DNA of 64,000 nt, taken from assembly GCA_039810885.1 (NCBI GenBank), contig JBDHXV010000002.1:58109-122108 (forward strand), in the 5' to 3' direction. Source of the stretch: BJGO01 sp039810885 (lineage in GTDB: Bacteria; Bacteroidota; Bacteroidia; Chitinophagales; UBA10324). The notes under the pieces are model-generated. The model saw only the letters and a program-made list of their open reading frames with translations, made no database searches and had not been told where the DNA came from. Made by a program: the position numbers and the translations under genes. Shown piece after piece: positions 43,531-51,782 of this stretch (positions are counted from its first letter, which is position 1; every line of letters starts with the position of its first letter).

Positions 43531-44826
43531 TTAAGCAGGCTGTTGAGCAAGAATGGTTTTCCGTTGTTCCAGCATTTGGAAATAGCTTTCTAAACGATTT
43601 TTAATATTAGCATAAGAGAAGTAGCGCGGGTCAACCAAATCGCTTTCAATAAATCCTACCGGAACGCCCAGACGCTGTTCAATTTCACGCATCATCAACA
43701 ACTGCCCGGCAGAAAAGGAATTACAACTCTTAATGGAATTAATCAGAAACCCGTCCGCCTGATATTCTTTAATATATTTTTCTAAAAGATTCACCCGCTG
43801 AGGCAAATTCAAATTGGTGTAACAGTTCATACAATAGCGTGCTAAACTTTCCAGCGGATTAGCAGGATCGTGACGGAAACCAAAGTCATACAAGCCCCCG
43901 ACCTTAGTATAGGTAGAAGCCACAATGACTGCTCCCATATCGTAGAATATTTTCCAGAACTCGCGGAAGTTGGTCCAGTTAGGCGGTCCCTCAACAACAA
44001 GACGAAATCGCTCTTCTTTCAGCACTCCTTCCGGCGTAACAGGCAGCAAGCCTTGTTTCAGGCGGTCGTTCACCTCATTATATAATTCCTTGTAATACTC
44101 CACAGCAATGTCGGTTCCACGAAATGCCGTATTCATAGGTCCCATATAATACACGCCTGCGAAGTAGGCATCTATTGGAGAAGGTTTATTCTTGGCGCTT
44201 TCCAACACTTTCACCCAATAATCTTCTGACACGGCAGAGTTCTCCATCATTTTTGAAAGTCGTGAGTAGTCCAACTTCTTTCCTGCCACTTGCTCCATCT
44301 TTGGAATCACTTCTTCCTTCAATTGCTTTACCATATAGTCCACCATCTGCTGTGTGATTTCGCCGTTCTCTTGATAAGGGGTGTGCAGCATTGCCACCGG
44401 AACACCCGGATACAAGCGCTCTAAGTTTTCAAACCACTTCATAAAGGTGAAGCACCCTGTATAACTTAACAGCAGCAAATCAGGAGTAGGAATTTTTTCA
44501 CCCGTAGGTCCAATGTTCCCGTTGAGCATCATTCCGATATCGCACTTCACATAAGTACACACATCTTCGGAATGCCCCATCTTTTCGGCATCTTTAATAA
44601 AAGAGCCTGAACGCTTACGCATCCCCGATTGCAGGGCGTTGATCTCGGGGTACACCGGCAGCATATCCAAAGCAAGAATCAACTCGGTGAGGTTGCCCGG
44701 AACAAAGGTGTAAACTACCTTCTTTCCTGTTTCTTTCGCCGTACTTAGTTCTTTAAAAAGGTTGCCCAGCATTTCCTTTTGAAGCACCATACTTTTTTCT
44801 TTAACGGCTTCTTTAACTGTACTCAT
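43531..44826 (-). CDS. bcrB: Benzoyl-CoA reductase catalytic subunit B
   Basis: A 431-residue HgdB-superfamily subunit. Characteristic parts are VVYTFVPGNLTELILALDML, HSEDVCTYVKCDIGMMLNG, LLLLSYTGCFTFMKWFENLE and SIKSCNSFSAGQL. Together with BcrC it holds the Fe-S clusters and the benzoyl-CoA site. The length fits BcrB/BadE/BzdO of class I, ATP-dependent enzymes. This excludes the W-containing class II BamB system. It follows bcrC by 39 bp. Confidence 0.94.
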   Translation of the reverse strand: MSTVKEAVKEKSMVLQKEMLGNLFKELSTAKETGKKVVYTFVPGNLTELILALDMLPVYPEINALQSGMRKRSGSFIKDAEKMGHSEDVCTYVKCDIGMMLNGNIGPTGEKIPTPDLLLLSYTGCFTFMKWFENLERLYPGVPVAMLHTPYQENGEITQQMVDYMVKQLKEEVIPKMEQVAGKKLDYSRLSKMMENSAVSEDYWVKVLESAKNKPSPIDAYFAGVYYMGPMNTAFRGTDIAVEYYKELYNEVNDRLKQGLLPVTPEGVLKEERFRLVVEGPPNWTNFREFWKIFYDMGAVIVASTYTKVGGLYDFGFRHDPANPLESLARYCMNCYTNLNLPQRVNLLEKYIKEYQADGFLINSIKSCNSFSAGQLLMMREIEQRLGVPVGFIESDLVDPRYFSYANIKNRLESYFQMLEQRKTILAQQPA

Positions 44827-44865
44827 AGTTTATTCGGATTTTATGAATTTGAAATCTTATTTTTT

Positions 44866-46035
44866 TTACAAGGATGCCCACAGCTTAATAGAGTCAGCAA
44901 AGGTTCCTGTCTGCTCTTTAATTACTTTAAACTGTCCGGTATTCTCGTTAAATTGGAAATTGATGTGATTGATTCCCGCGTCATCACAGGCTTTCTGCAT
45001 TTGTGGTTGATCGAGCAATGCAGGGTCGCAGAAACTTGCAGCACAGAAGATAATACCATCGGCATTTCTCTTCTTGGCTTTATCTACCAAGCGTTTGCCT
45101 TTAGGGTTCCCGACATCATATAATGCTGAGGAGAAATCGCTTTTAGTCAAAAATGCCCGGGTCAAGGCGTTCAATGGGTCATTCGTCGTAGCATCCACAT
45201 TCCCTTTAATCCATCTGGAGCCAAGCAGGAAATCATCATCTACAATATAACAACCTGACATTTCTATAGACTTAATTAACCCTACCGGAGGCTGTTCGCA
45301 GAACGAACCGGTTATCACCACACGGATGTTATCCATCGGCTCGCCGTTTTCTTCTTGTAAATAAGTAATGGCTTGTTCCAATATTTCATTATGCAACTCT
45401 ACATTAATAACCATTCCTGCCCGCACGATATGATATAAATCGGCTGCTGATATCCGCCACGGATATTCTGAGTGAATATCGTATAGCTGCTCAATCAATC
45501 TTCGGTTGGTATTATATAATGCAATGGCGTGATTTAACCTTTCTGTCGTTACTTCTACTCCATTAATCTCATACATATCCTGAATAATTTCGCTCAACAT
45601 CTTTTGATAAAATACCCCTCCGATTTCCTGATCGAAATTCTGCGGATAATCAAAGTAGCGGGTAAACTTCCCCTTCTTTGCCAGCTTAAACATTCCCGAC
45701 AGATTACGAATACAGTCGCAAATGGCAGGAAACAGGAAACCGTCAAAATTTTCAAAGTTGCTGTCCAGAGCCAACTCTATAATCCCTCTGGGCATATGGC
45801 AGATGTAGGACTGATAGTACGCATCTCCTTTAATGATTTGTTTGCGATCACCAACACCCATCGTCCCCACAGCCAGACCATTGGCAGCGTGAATAATTTC
45901 ACGCGGAATATATATAGGGAGGTATCCGACTAAAATTCTATCCTTACTTTCGGCTTTCCAATTTTTTGCGAAAGTGAAATTTAAATCAAAAGCAAGTTCT
46001 TTGCATTCAGAAATGATTTCCTGAAGTGTTTTCAT
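44866..46035 (-). CDS. bcrC: Benzoyl-CoA reductase catalytic subunit C
   Basis: A 389-residue HgdB-superfamily subunit. Family stretches are VGYLPIYIPREIIHAANGLA, YICHMPRGIIELALDS, FPAICDCIRNLSGMFKLA and FCAASFCDPALLDQPQM. I start it at the ATG at 46035. A frame to 46098 exists, but that ATG lies inside the regulatory palindrome and upstream of the predicted transcription start. It is the first gene of a 13-gene benzoyl-CoA operon reading left. A TAAGTTTG element at 46054 and the palindrome at 46085 make up its promoter. Confidence 0.94.
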   Translation of the reverse strand: MKTLQEIISECKELAFDLNFTFAKNWKAESKDRILVGYLPIYIPREIIHAANGLAVGTMGVGDRKQIIKGDAYYQSYICHMPRGIIELALDSNFENFDGFLFPAICDCIRNLSGMFKLAKKGKFTRYFDYPQNFDQEIGGVFYQKMLSEIIQDMYEINGVEVTTERLNHAIALYNTNRRLIEQLYDIHSEYPWRISAADLYHIVRAGMVINVELHNEILEQAITYLQEENGEPMDNIRVVITGSFCEQPPVGLIKSIEMSGCYIVDDDFLLGSRWIKGNVDATTNDPLNALTRAFLTKSDFSSALYDVGNPKGKRLVDKAKKRNADGIIFCAASFCDPALLDQPQMQKACDDAGINHINFQFNENTGQFKVIKEQTGTFADSIKLWASL

Positions 46036-46053
46036 TGGAATTATCTTTATTAA

Positions 46054-46061
46054 CAAACTTA
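46054..46061 (-). promoter_or_regulatory. -7 element of the benzoyl-CoA operon
   Basis: On the minus strand this reads TAAGTTTG, an exact match to TAnnTTTG, 18 bp upstream of the chosen bcrC start codon. Transcription would start near 46047-46049, leaving a leader of about 13 nt. The palindrome at 46085-46098 is then centred about 42-44 bp upstream of the start, as for class II Crp/Fnr activation. Confidence 0.65.
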
Positions 46062-46084
46062 GCCTCGGTACATATCTAAGAATT

Positions 46085-46098
46085 ATGACAATAGTCAT
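46085..46098. promoter_or_regulatory. Crp/Fnr-type operator for bcrC
   Basis: ATGAC-AATA-GTCAT is a perfect palindrome with 5-bp arms and a 4-bp centre. It lies 23 bp upstream of the bcrC -7 element. The geometry is that of FNR/DNR sites (TTGAT-N4-ATCAA or GTCAA) with altered outer bases. The core at 28913 before the NO-reductase operon is closely similar. Confidence 0.65.
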
Positions 46099-46107
46099 AT
46101 TTGATTT

Positions 46108-46121
46108 ATGACTTATGTCAC
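46108..46121. promoter_or_regulatory. Second Crp/Fnr-type operator, probably for the hcr operon
   Basis: ATGAC-TTAT-GTCAC differs from a perfect palindrome at one outer base. It is centred 23 bp from the first site. On the plus strand a weak -7-like TATTTTAA lies at 46145-46152, again 23 bp away, so this site may serve the divergent mocA-xdhC-hcr operon. Confidence 0.5.
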
Positions 46122-46191
46122 CTTTTGGGTTGGATTTTGTCCGTTATTTTAAAAATCTTTTTTAACTAAGTCTTATATATTAAATAATTCT

Positions 46192-46848
46192 TTGCAAGCA
46201 CCTAAAACATCAGTTGTAATTCTCGCCGGAGGAAAATCGGAAAGGATGGGGTTTCCAAAGCCTTTTCTTGCATTCGATGAAAAGCGAACATTCCTAAAGA
46301 AAATTACAGAGGAATACACTTACTTTGGGTGTAATTCTATCGTTGTTGTGCTGAACAAGGATTTATTCGTTGATAGAAACAGAAAATATATAGAAAGTAT
46401 TTCGGGTAACATAAAGGTAATATTAAACGACAGCCCGGAATTGGGTCGTTTTTATTCATTAAAACTAGGCTTATCCGCAATAGATAATACATCCTATTGC
46501 TTTCTTCAGGATATAGACAACCCTTTTATCAACCGGGATCTATTAGAAACAATCTATCAGAATAAGATTGATTTTGGATACACTGTTCCCTATTATATAA
46601 ACGTATCTGCGGATATTGAAATAAAAATTAAAGGGCATCCAATTCTATTATCAAACATGGTAGTAGATGAAATTAAAAATATTCCAAACAATTATTTGAG
46701 TATAAAGGATGTCTTAAAACAATTCTTAAAAAGACTCATTGAAGTTTCCGATAAAAATATATTGGTCAACATCAATACACAGGCCGAATACAAATCATTA
46801 TTTGATAGTGAGCCACATGAACCTGAAGAACTATTTTCTTGTAGCTAA
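46192..46848 (+). CDS. mocA: MocA-like molybdenum cofactor cytidylyltransferase
   Basis: A 218-residue nucleotidyltransferase with the MobA/MocA signature VVILAGGKSERMGFPKPFLA. LQDIDNPFINRDLL carries the metal-binding aspartate, and the late GHPILLSNMVVDEIK is typical of MocA/CoxC-like proteins. The only workable start is TTG at 46192, because the next ATG lies within the signature. MocA makes the cytosine dinucleotide form of Moco used by the xanthine dehydrogenase family. That fits xdhC next and hcr genes downstream. The GTP-type MobA is at 4102. Confidence 0.78.
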   Translation: MQAPKTSVVILAGGKSERMGFPKPFLAFDEKRTFLKKITEEYTYFGCNSIVVVLNKDLFVDRNRKYIESISGNIKVILNDSPELGRFYSLKLGLSAIDNTSYCFLQDIDNPFINRDLLETIYQNKIDFGYTVPYYINVSADIEIKIKGHPILLSNMVVDEIKNIPNNYLSIKDVLKQFLKRLIEVSDKNILVNINTQAEYKSLFDSEPHEPEELFSCS

Positions 46849-46864
46849 CTCCGCTTTTGTAAGA

Positions 46865-47668
46865 ATGAAAACACTCTATGAAAAAATATTACAAATCATT
46901 AACGGCAGCGATAAGGCAGCACTATGCACGATAACTTCTACCAAAGGTTCGACGCCATTAAAAGCCGGGGCTAAAATGATCGTCTGGAGCAATGGTAAAA
47001 TATTCGGGACTATTGGAGGGGGGCATTTGGAAAAAAAAGTGATTGAGGCTGCACAAATCATTAGCGAAATAGGGGTAGCCGAGACTTTTATGCACGAGTT
47101 GCTTCATCAACACGGTATGTGTTGCGGAGGAATCGTGGAAGTTTTTATCGAGCCTATACGCAATCAACAGAAGTTGTACATCTTTGGAGCCGGGCACGTT
47201 GGAATAGCCTTGGCTAGATATGCGCGGAATCTGGATTTCTGTGTGTCTTTGATAGACGAGAGAAAAGACATCTTCCCCCAAGCCGATATAGAAAATATCC
47301 AGCTTGTAAATACTTCGCACCGTGTTTATTTAAACGATGTAAAGTTTGGCATAAATGACTATATCGTCGTTTGTACTCATGACCATGCGTATGATCGGGA
47401 AATATTGCTGCATTGTTTACCACAACCCGCAACCTATCTCGGTATGATTGGCAGTATGCGTAAGGTTAAAGTAACCCGCAAAATGTTTTTAACAAAGGAA
47501 AATATAGCAGAAGCCGATTTAGACAAAGTGGATATGCCTATAGGAATTGATATTGGCGGAACAACTCCTAACGAAATTGCCATCAGTATTATGGCAAAGT
47601 TAATCGCCGTAAAAAATCATCATTCCACAGCTCTACCTAACACCATTTTAGAAACCTTAAAAATTTAA
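46865..47668 (+). CDS. xdhC: XdhC-family Moco sulfuration/insertion chaperone
   Basis: A 267-residue protein. The N-terminal XdhC domain has CTITSTKGSTPLKAGAKMIV and IGGGHLEKKVIEAA. MCCGGIVEVFIEP marks its end. A Rossmann domain follows with LYIFGAGHVGIALARYA and CLPQPATYLGMIGSMRKV. I use the ATG at 46865; the frame extends to 46739 within mocA but the added residues do not match. XdhC binds Moco and aids its sulfuration and insertion into xanthine-dehydrogenase-type enzymes, here most likely HcrA. Confidence 0.9.
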   Translation: MKTLYEKILQIINGSDKAALCTITSTKGSTPLKAGAKMIVWSNGKIFGTIGGGHLEKKVIEAAQIISEIGVAETFMHELLHQHGMCCGGIVEVFIEPIRNQQKLYIFGAGHVGIALARYARNLDFCVSLIDERKDIFPQADIENIQLVNTSHRVYLNDVKFGINDYIVVCTHDHAYDREILLHCLPQPATYLGMIGSMRKVKVTRKMFLTKENIAEADLDKVDMPIGIDIGGTTPNEIAISIMAKLIAVKNHHSTALPNTILETLKI

Positions 47669-47673
47669 CTCTC

Positions 47674-48189
47674 ATGTATTCAAAAGCAACACAAACACTT
47701 TTTGATGAGCATCAAATTATCTTGCAAGCTATAGAACAAGCTAATGCACTCTTACAAAGCGAAGATCTCTCATCGAATAAAGATAAATTACTTTGGTATG
47801 TAAAATTTTTCAAAGAATACGGCGATGAGTTTCATCATCAGAAAGAAGAAGAAATTCTATTTAGGTTTATTGAAGAAAATAACGAGATGTTGGGTGGAGG
47901 ACTCATCAGTTCTTTAACCGATCATCATAATGAATTTCGCGAAGCCTTGCGTGATGCACAAGAAGCTTTACAAAATGAACAATGGAGCTCTGCAAAAAAA
48001 ATTATGATTTCCTACTTTAATGATATGCGTGATCATATCGGTGCAGAAAACGATGAACTGTTTATCAGTTCCGACTCGTTGTTAAGCGATCAAGACAAAG
48101 AAAATATTTATTACCGCTATCAGGATAAAGATCGTGAACTGGGAGAAGACAGAAAAAGTGATTATGAAAATAAAATCATAAACAGCTAA
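47674..48189 (+). CDS. Hemerythrin-domain protein
   Basis: A 171-residue HHE-type protein. Candidate iron ligands are in LFDEHQIILQAIEQA, FHHQKEEEILFRFIEE, SLTDHHNEFREALRDA and MRDHIGAENDELFI, giving the usual five-His, two-acid set. No signal peptide is present, and the C-terminus is polar and probably flexible. It starts 5 bp after xdhC, and its stop overlaps the next start (TAATG). In an operon for an oxygen-sensitive 4-hydroxybenzoyl-CoA reductase, it may scavenge O2 or NO or supply iron. Confidence 0.88.
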   Translation: MYSKATQTLFDEHQIILQAIEQANALLQSEDLSSNKDKLLWYVKFFKEYGDEFHHQKEEEILFRFIEENNEMLGGGLISSLTDHHNEFREALRDAQEALQNEQWSSAKKIMISYFNDMRDHIGAENDELFISSDSLLSDQDKENIYYRYQDKDRELGEDRKSDYENKIINS

Positions 48190-48926
48190 TGTCTAAACGA
48201 ATTGCATTAGTTACCGGTGCTGCAAAAGGAATCGGGAAGGCAATCGTGGATAGATTAGTGTCCGATGGTTTTTTTGTTGTGCTTATTGACGTGGACAGCG
48301 AGAGCGGATTAGCTTGCGCAAATGCTATAGGAATTGAATCTGCCGCATTCACCTATTGTGACATCAGCAAAGAAGAAGATGTAACTCATCTTTTTCACCA
48401 TATAATTACTGAATATAAACGCCTCGATGTAGTGGTGAATAATGCCGGCGTAATTCGTGACAATATGATTTGGAACATGACCACAGACGAGTATGATACG
48501 GTCATGAGCATAAACCTAAAGGGAGTGTGGTTGATGTGTCGTGAGGCAGCACGAATATTTAAAGAGCAAAATAACGGACGCATAATCAACATCACTTCGC
48601 GTGCCTGGTTAGGGAATCGAGGTCAAAGTAATTACTCCGCATCTAAAGCAGGAGTCGTTGCGCTTACGAGAGTACTGGCATTAGAACTTGGTAAGTATAA
48701 CGTAGCAGTAAATGCGGTGGCTCCGGGATTAATTGATACGCCTTTAACTCAAAAACTATCTGAAGATATACTTCAAAAATTAATTGATGCACAACCTGGC
48801 AAGTCTATGGGTAAGCCGGAGGACGTAGCTCACGCCGTTTCATTTCTTGCATCAGATAAAACCAATTTTATTACCGGTCAGACCCTTTATGTAGATGGAG
48901 GGAAAAGTATTGGTGCGGGTGTTTAA
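48189..48926 (+). CDS. Short-chain dehydrogenase/reductase (FabG/BadH-like)
   Basis: A 245-residue SDR. TGAAKGIGKAIVDRL is the cofactor site, VVNNAGVIRDNMIWNMT the NNAG motif, and NITSRA plus YSASKAGV give the catalytic Ser, Tyr and Lys. The end FITGQTLYVDGGKSIG is usual for FabG-type enzymes. Substrate cannot be read from sequence. The context with 4-hydroxybenzoyl-CoA reductase suggests a hydroxyacyl-CoA or alicyclic hydroxy-acid CoA ester, as for BadH. It ends 37 bp before hcrCA. Confidence 0.8.
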   Translation: MSKRIALVTGAAKGIGKAIVDRLVSDGFFVVLIDVDSESGLACANAIGIESAAFTYCDISKEEDVTHLFHHIITEYKRLDVVVNNAGVIRDNMIWNMTTDEYDTVMSINLKGVWLMCREAARIFKEQNNGRIINITSRAWLGNRGQSNYSASKAGVVALTRVLALELGKYNVAVNAVAPGLIDTPLTQKLSEDILQKLIDAQPGKSMGKPEDVAHAVSFLASDKTNFITGQTLYVDGGKSIGAGV

Positions 48927-48963
48927 CACATTATGAAAAATAAATTCATTCAATCGAGTAATT

Positions 48964-51768
48964 ATGAAGCAACTCAAACTAACAATTAACGGAAAACAAT
49001 TTGAATTGCTGGTGGGCGAACACGAAATGCTTTCTTCTGTAATCCGCGAGAAAGCTATGCTCACCGGAACAAAGATTGGATGCGAGCAAGGTAGCTGCGG
49101 CGCATGCACTGTACTCGTTAACCATGAGCCGGTGTTAAGTTGTATTACTCCGGCCTTACGTTGCGATGCCGCTGATATATTAACTATTGAAGGTATCGCA
49201 TCAGATAACAACCTTCATAAACTACAGACCAAGTTTATAGAGAAAGGGGCTATCCAATGTGGGTTCTGCACTCCCGGAATGGTAATGACCTCACTCGACT
49301 TTGTCAACAATAATCCTAATACAACTGTTCACGAGATTAAGGAAGCATTATCAGGAAACCTATGCCGATGCACCGGGTACAAAAAAATAGTTGAAGCAGT
49401 TGCCGAATATTCTATGGAGCAACTTACACCTACGATCAATCAAGCGCAATCGAACAACTTGGTTAGAGAGCAACACACCATTGGTACACCACGCCCCTAT
49501 ATTGATGCAAAGAAAAAGGCACAAGGCGTTGCCGAATATACAGATGACATCAAAATCAAGAATGCATTACACTGCAAATTCCTCAAGAGTATTTACGCCC
49601 ATGCAAAAATTGAAAGTATAGATATCAGTGAAGCGGAGAAATTGAAAGGGGTTCGTTATGTATGCCTCGGCAGGGAACTGCCTATAAAGTTTGGAGTATT
49701 ACCTATATCACAGGATGAAACGGCAATGGCAATTGATAAAACAAGATACCTTGGTGAAATTGTTGCAGCCGTTGCTGCCGATACCGAAGAAATTGCCGAG
49801 CAGGCTTGTAAGCTCATCAAAATAAAATACACTCCGCTAAAAGAATACTTTACCATTGAAAGTTCTCTTAATGATATTGGGAGTGAGGAGAAAATTCATG
49901 CGCACACACGCCAAAACAACAATATACATAAGAAAGCAGAGCTTCGCTTCGGAGATCAGCAGCAAGGGCTTGCCAACGCCGATATACGCGCTAAACTGAG
50001 TTTTGAATTTGAAGGAATAAGCCATGGCTTTACAGAGCCCCACGCGGCCATAGCCTACTGGGACGAAAGTGGGTTAACTCTTATTTCTGCAACGCAGGTA
50101 CCGCATTACCTGCACAGAGCTTTGGCAAAAACCCTTGAAATACCTCTAACAAAAGTGCGTGTCATTAAACCTTTTGTAGGCGGCGGATTCGGCGGCAAAG
50201 GAGATCCCTTTCCTCACGAGATTATTATCGCTCACCTCGCCCGTAAAACGGGAAAACCGGTTCGAGTGCGTCTGAGCAGAGAAGAAGTATTTATTACAAA
50301 TCACGGTAGGCACCCATCAAAGATGACTGTAGAAATGGGAGTGTCTAAAGATGGCACCATTAAAGTGCTCGATGCAGATATTGCTATAGATGGCGGCGCC
50401 TATGGAAGTTTTGGTGTTGTCACCTCATATTACAACGGCGTGCTTTTACAGGCTCCTTACAAAATAGATAACTTAGGATTTCGAACGCACAGAGTATATA
50501 CGAACAAACCGCAGTGCGGTGCTATGCGCGGTCATGGTGCAGTCAACTCTCGTTTCGCGGTAGAATCTCTTATCGATGACTTAGCCGAAAAATTAAATAT
50601 GGATCCTTGTGAGTTGCGCCTGAATAATTTTCTTTCATCAAATACACTCACCGTAGGGCAATACCGAATCACATCCAACGGTAGTCGTGAAAGTTTGCAT
50701 GCTGTAATGCAACAATCCGATTGGAAAAATAAATATCGTAAGTTGCCATTTGGTCATGGCATCGGCGTAGGTTGTGGCTTTTTCATCAGCGGCAGTGCAT
50801 TACCTATTATATGGAATGAGTTACCACAGTCCACCGTACATCTTAAGGTGGACTTTGACGGTAGAGTGGTTATTACCTCCGGTGCAAGTGACATCGGTCA
50901 AGGAAGCGATACGATGCTTGCCATCATTGTGTCTGAAGTGTTGGGCATTTCTATGGAGAAAATTTTTGTACTTGCTGCAGATACCTTACTTACCCCTGTT
51001 GATCTTGGAAGTTACTCAAGCCGTGTAACATTTATGGCCGGTAATGCGGCAAAAGATGCTGCCGAAAATCTAAAAAAAGAATTGCTCAAAAGCATAGCTC
51101 AAAAAAACAATATTAATGAAGCCGAACTTAATCTCTCCGATGATCGAATCTTCTCAAATGATCGCAGTATAGATATAAGTTGGGAACAAGGTATAGAAAT
51201 TCTAACCGCAAAGCGCGGCGCAGTAAGTGTAAGCGGAAAATATATTTCACCTAAACTTGGCGGCGACTTTAAAGGCGCTGGCGCCGGACTTAGCCCCTCC
51301 TACTCTTTTGGAGCTTGTATCGCAGAAGTAAAGGTAGACACCCGCACTGGCATTGTCAAACTATTAAATGTTTGGGGAGCACACGATTGTGGAAAAGCAA
51401 TAAACCCACTTGCCGTGGAAGGTCAATTGGAAGGCTCCTGGCACATGGGCATTGGTCAAACAATGAGTGAACAAATGAAGTATTATGGAGGTCTTTTATT
51501 AAACAACAATTTCCTCGATTACAAAATACCTACGACCCTCGAAACGCCGGATTTCTATACCAATATCATTGAAAGCCATGACCCCGAAGGACCATTCGGG
51601 GCGAAGGAATGTGGCGAAGGAGCTTTACATCCTGTAATGCCCGCCATTGCTAATGCCATTTATGATGCAGTTCGGGTGCGCATTCACAAATTACCCATTA
51701 ATGCAGAAGATATTTTAAGGGAAATGTCAAAAATACAAACGGAGTTTTCAGACCCCATTCATAAATAA
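48964..51768 (+). CDS. hcrCA: 4-hydroxybenzoyl-CoA reductase, fused 2Fe-2S (HcrC) and molybdenum (HcrA) subunits
   Basis: A 934-residue fusion. Residues 1 to about 150 bind two [2Fe-2S] clusters: C40, C45, C48, C60, and C99, C102, C134, C136. After a linker at 150-175 the molybdenum domain starts at PYIDAKKKAQGVAEYTDDI. Mo-site stretches are KPFVGGGFGGKGDPF, QCGAMRGHGAVNSRFAVESL and the catalytic Glu loop FGAKECGEGALHPVM. In Thauera the two parts are separate proteins. The next gene encodes an HcrB with the extra [4Fe-4S] loop, which fixes the substrate class as 4-hydroxybenzoyl-CoA. The enzyme removes the para-hydroxyl to give benzoyl-CoA. Confidence 0.9.
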   Translation: MKQLKLTINGKQFELLVGEHEMLSSVIREKAMLTGTKIGCEQGSCGACTVLVNHEPVLSCITPALRCDAADILTIEGIASDNNLHKLQTKFIEKGAIQCGFCTPGMVMTSLDFVNNNPNTTVHEIKEALSGNLCRCTGYKKIVEAVAEYSMEQLTPTINQAQSNNLVREQHTIGTPRPYIDAKKKAQGVAEYTDDIKIKNALHCKFLKSIYAHAKIESIDISEAEKLKGVRYVCLGRELPIKFGVLPISQDETAMAIDKTRYLGEIVAAVAADTEEIAEQACKLIKIKYTPLKEYFTIESSLNDIGSEEKIHAHTRQNNNIHKKAELRFGDQQQGLANADIRAKLSFEFEGISHGFTEPHAAIAYWDESGLTLISATQVPHYLHRALAKTLEIPLTKVRVIKPFVGGGFGGKGDPFPHEIIIAHLARKTGKPVRVRLSREEVFITNHGRHPSKMTVEMGVSKDGTIKVLDADIAIDGGAYGSFGVVTSYYNGVLLQAPYKIDNLGFRTHRVYTNKPQCGAMRGHGAVNSRFAVESLIDDLAEKLNMDPCELRLNNFLSSNTLTVGQYRITSNGSRESLHAVMQQSDWKNKYRKLPFGHGIGVGCGFFISGSALPIIWNELPQSTVHLKVDFDGRVVITSGASDIGQGSDTMLAIIVSEVLGISMEKIFVLAADTLLTPVDLGSYSSRVTFMAGNAAKDAAENLKKELLKSIAQKNNINEAELNLSDDRIFSNDRSIDISWEQGIEILTAKRGAVSVSGKYISPKLGGDFKGAGAGLSPSYSFGACIAEVKVDTRTGIVKLLNVWGAHDCGKAINPLAVEGQLEGSWHMGIGQTMSEQMKYYGGLLLNNNFLDYKIPTTLETPDFYTNIIESHDPEGPFGAKECGEGALHPVMPAIANAIYDAVRVRIHKLPINAEDILREMSKIQTEFSDPIHK

Positions 51769-51782
51769 AGAACGAATGATCT

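Noticed and set aside
46036..46098. N-terminal extension of bcrC to the ATG at 46098
   Set aside because: That ATG is part of the palindrome and upstream of the exact -7 element, and the added residues do not resemble BcrC/BadD.
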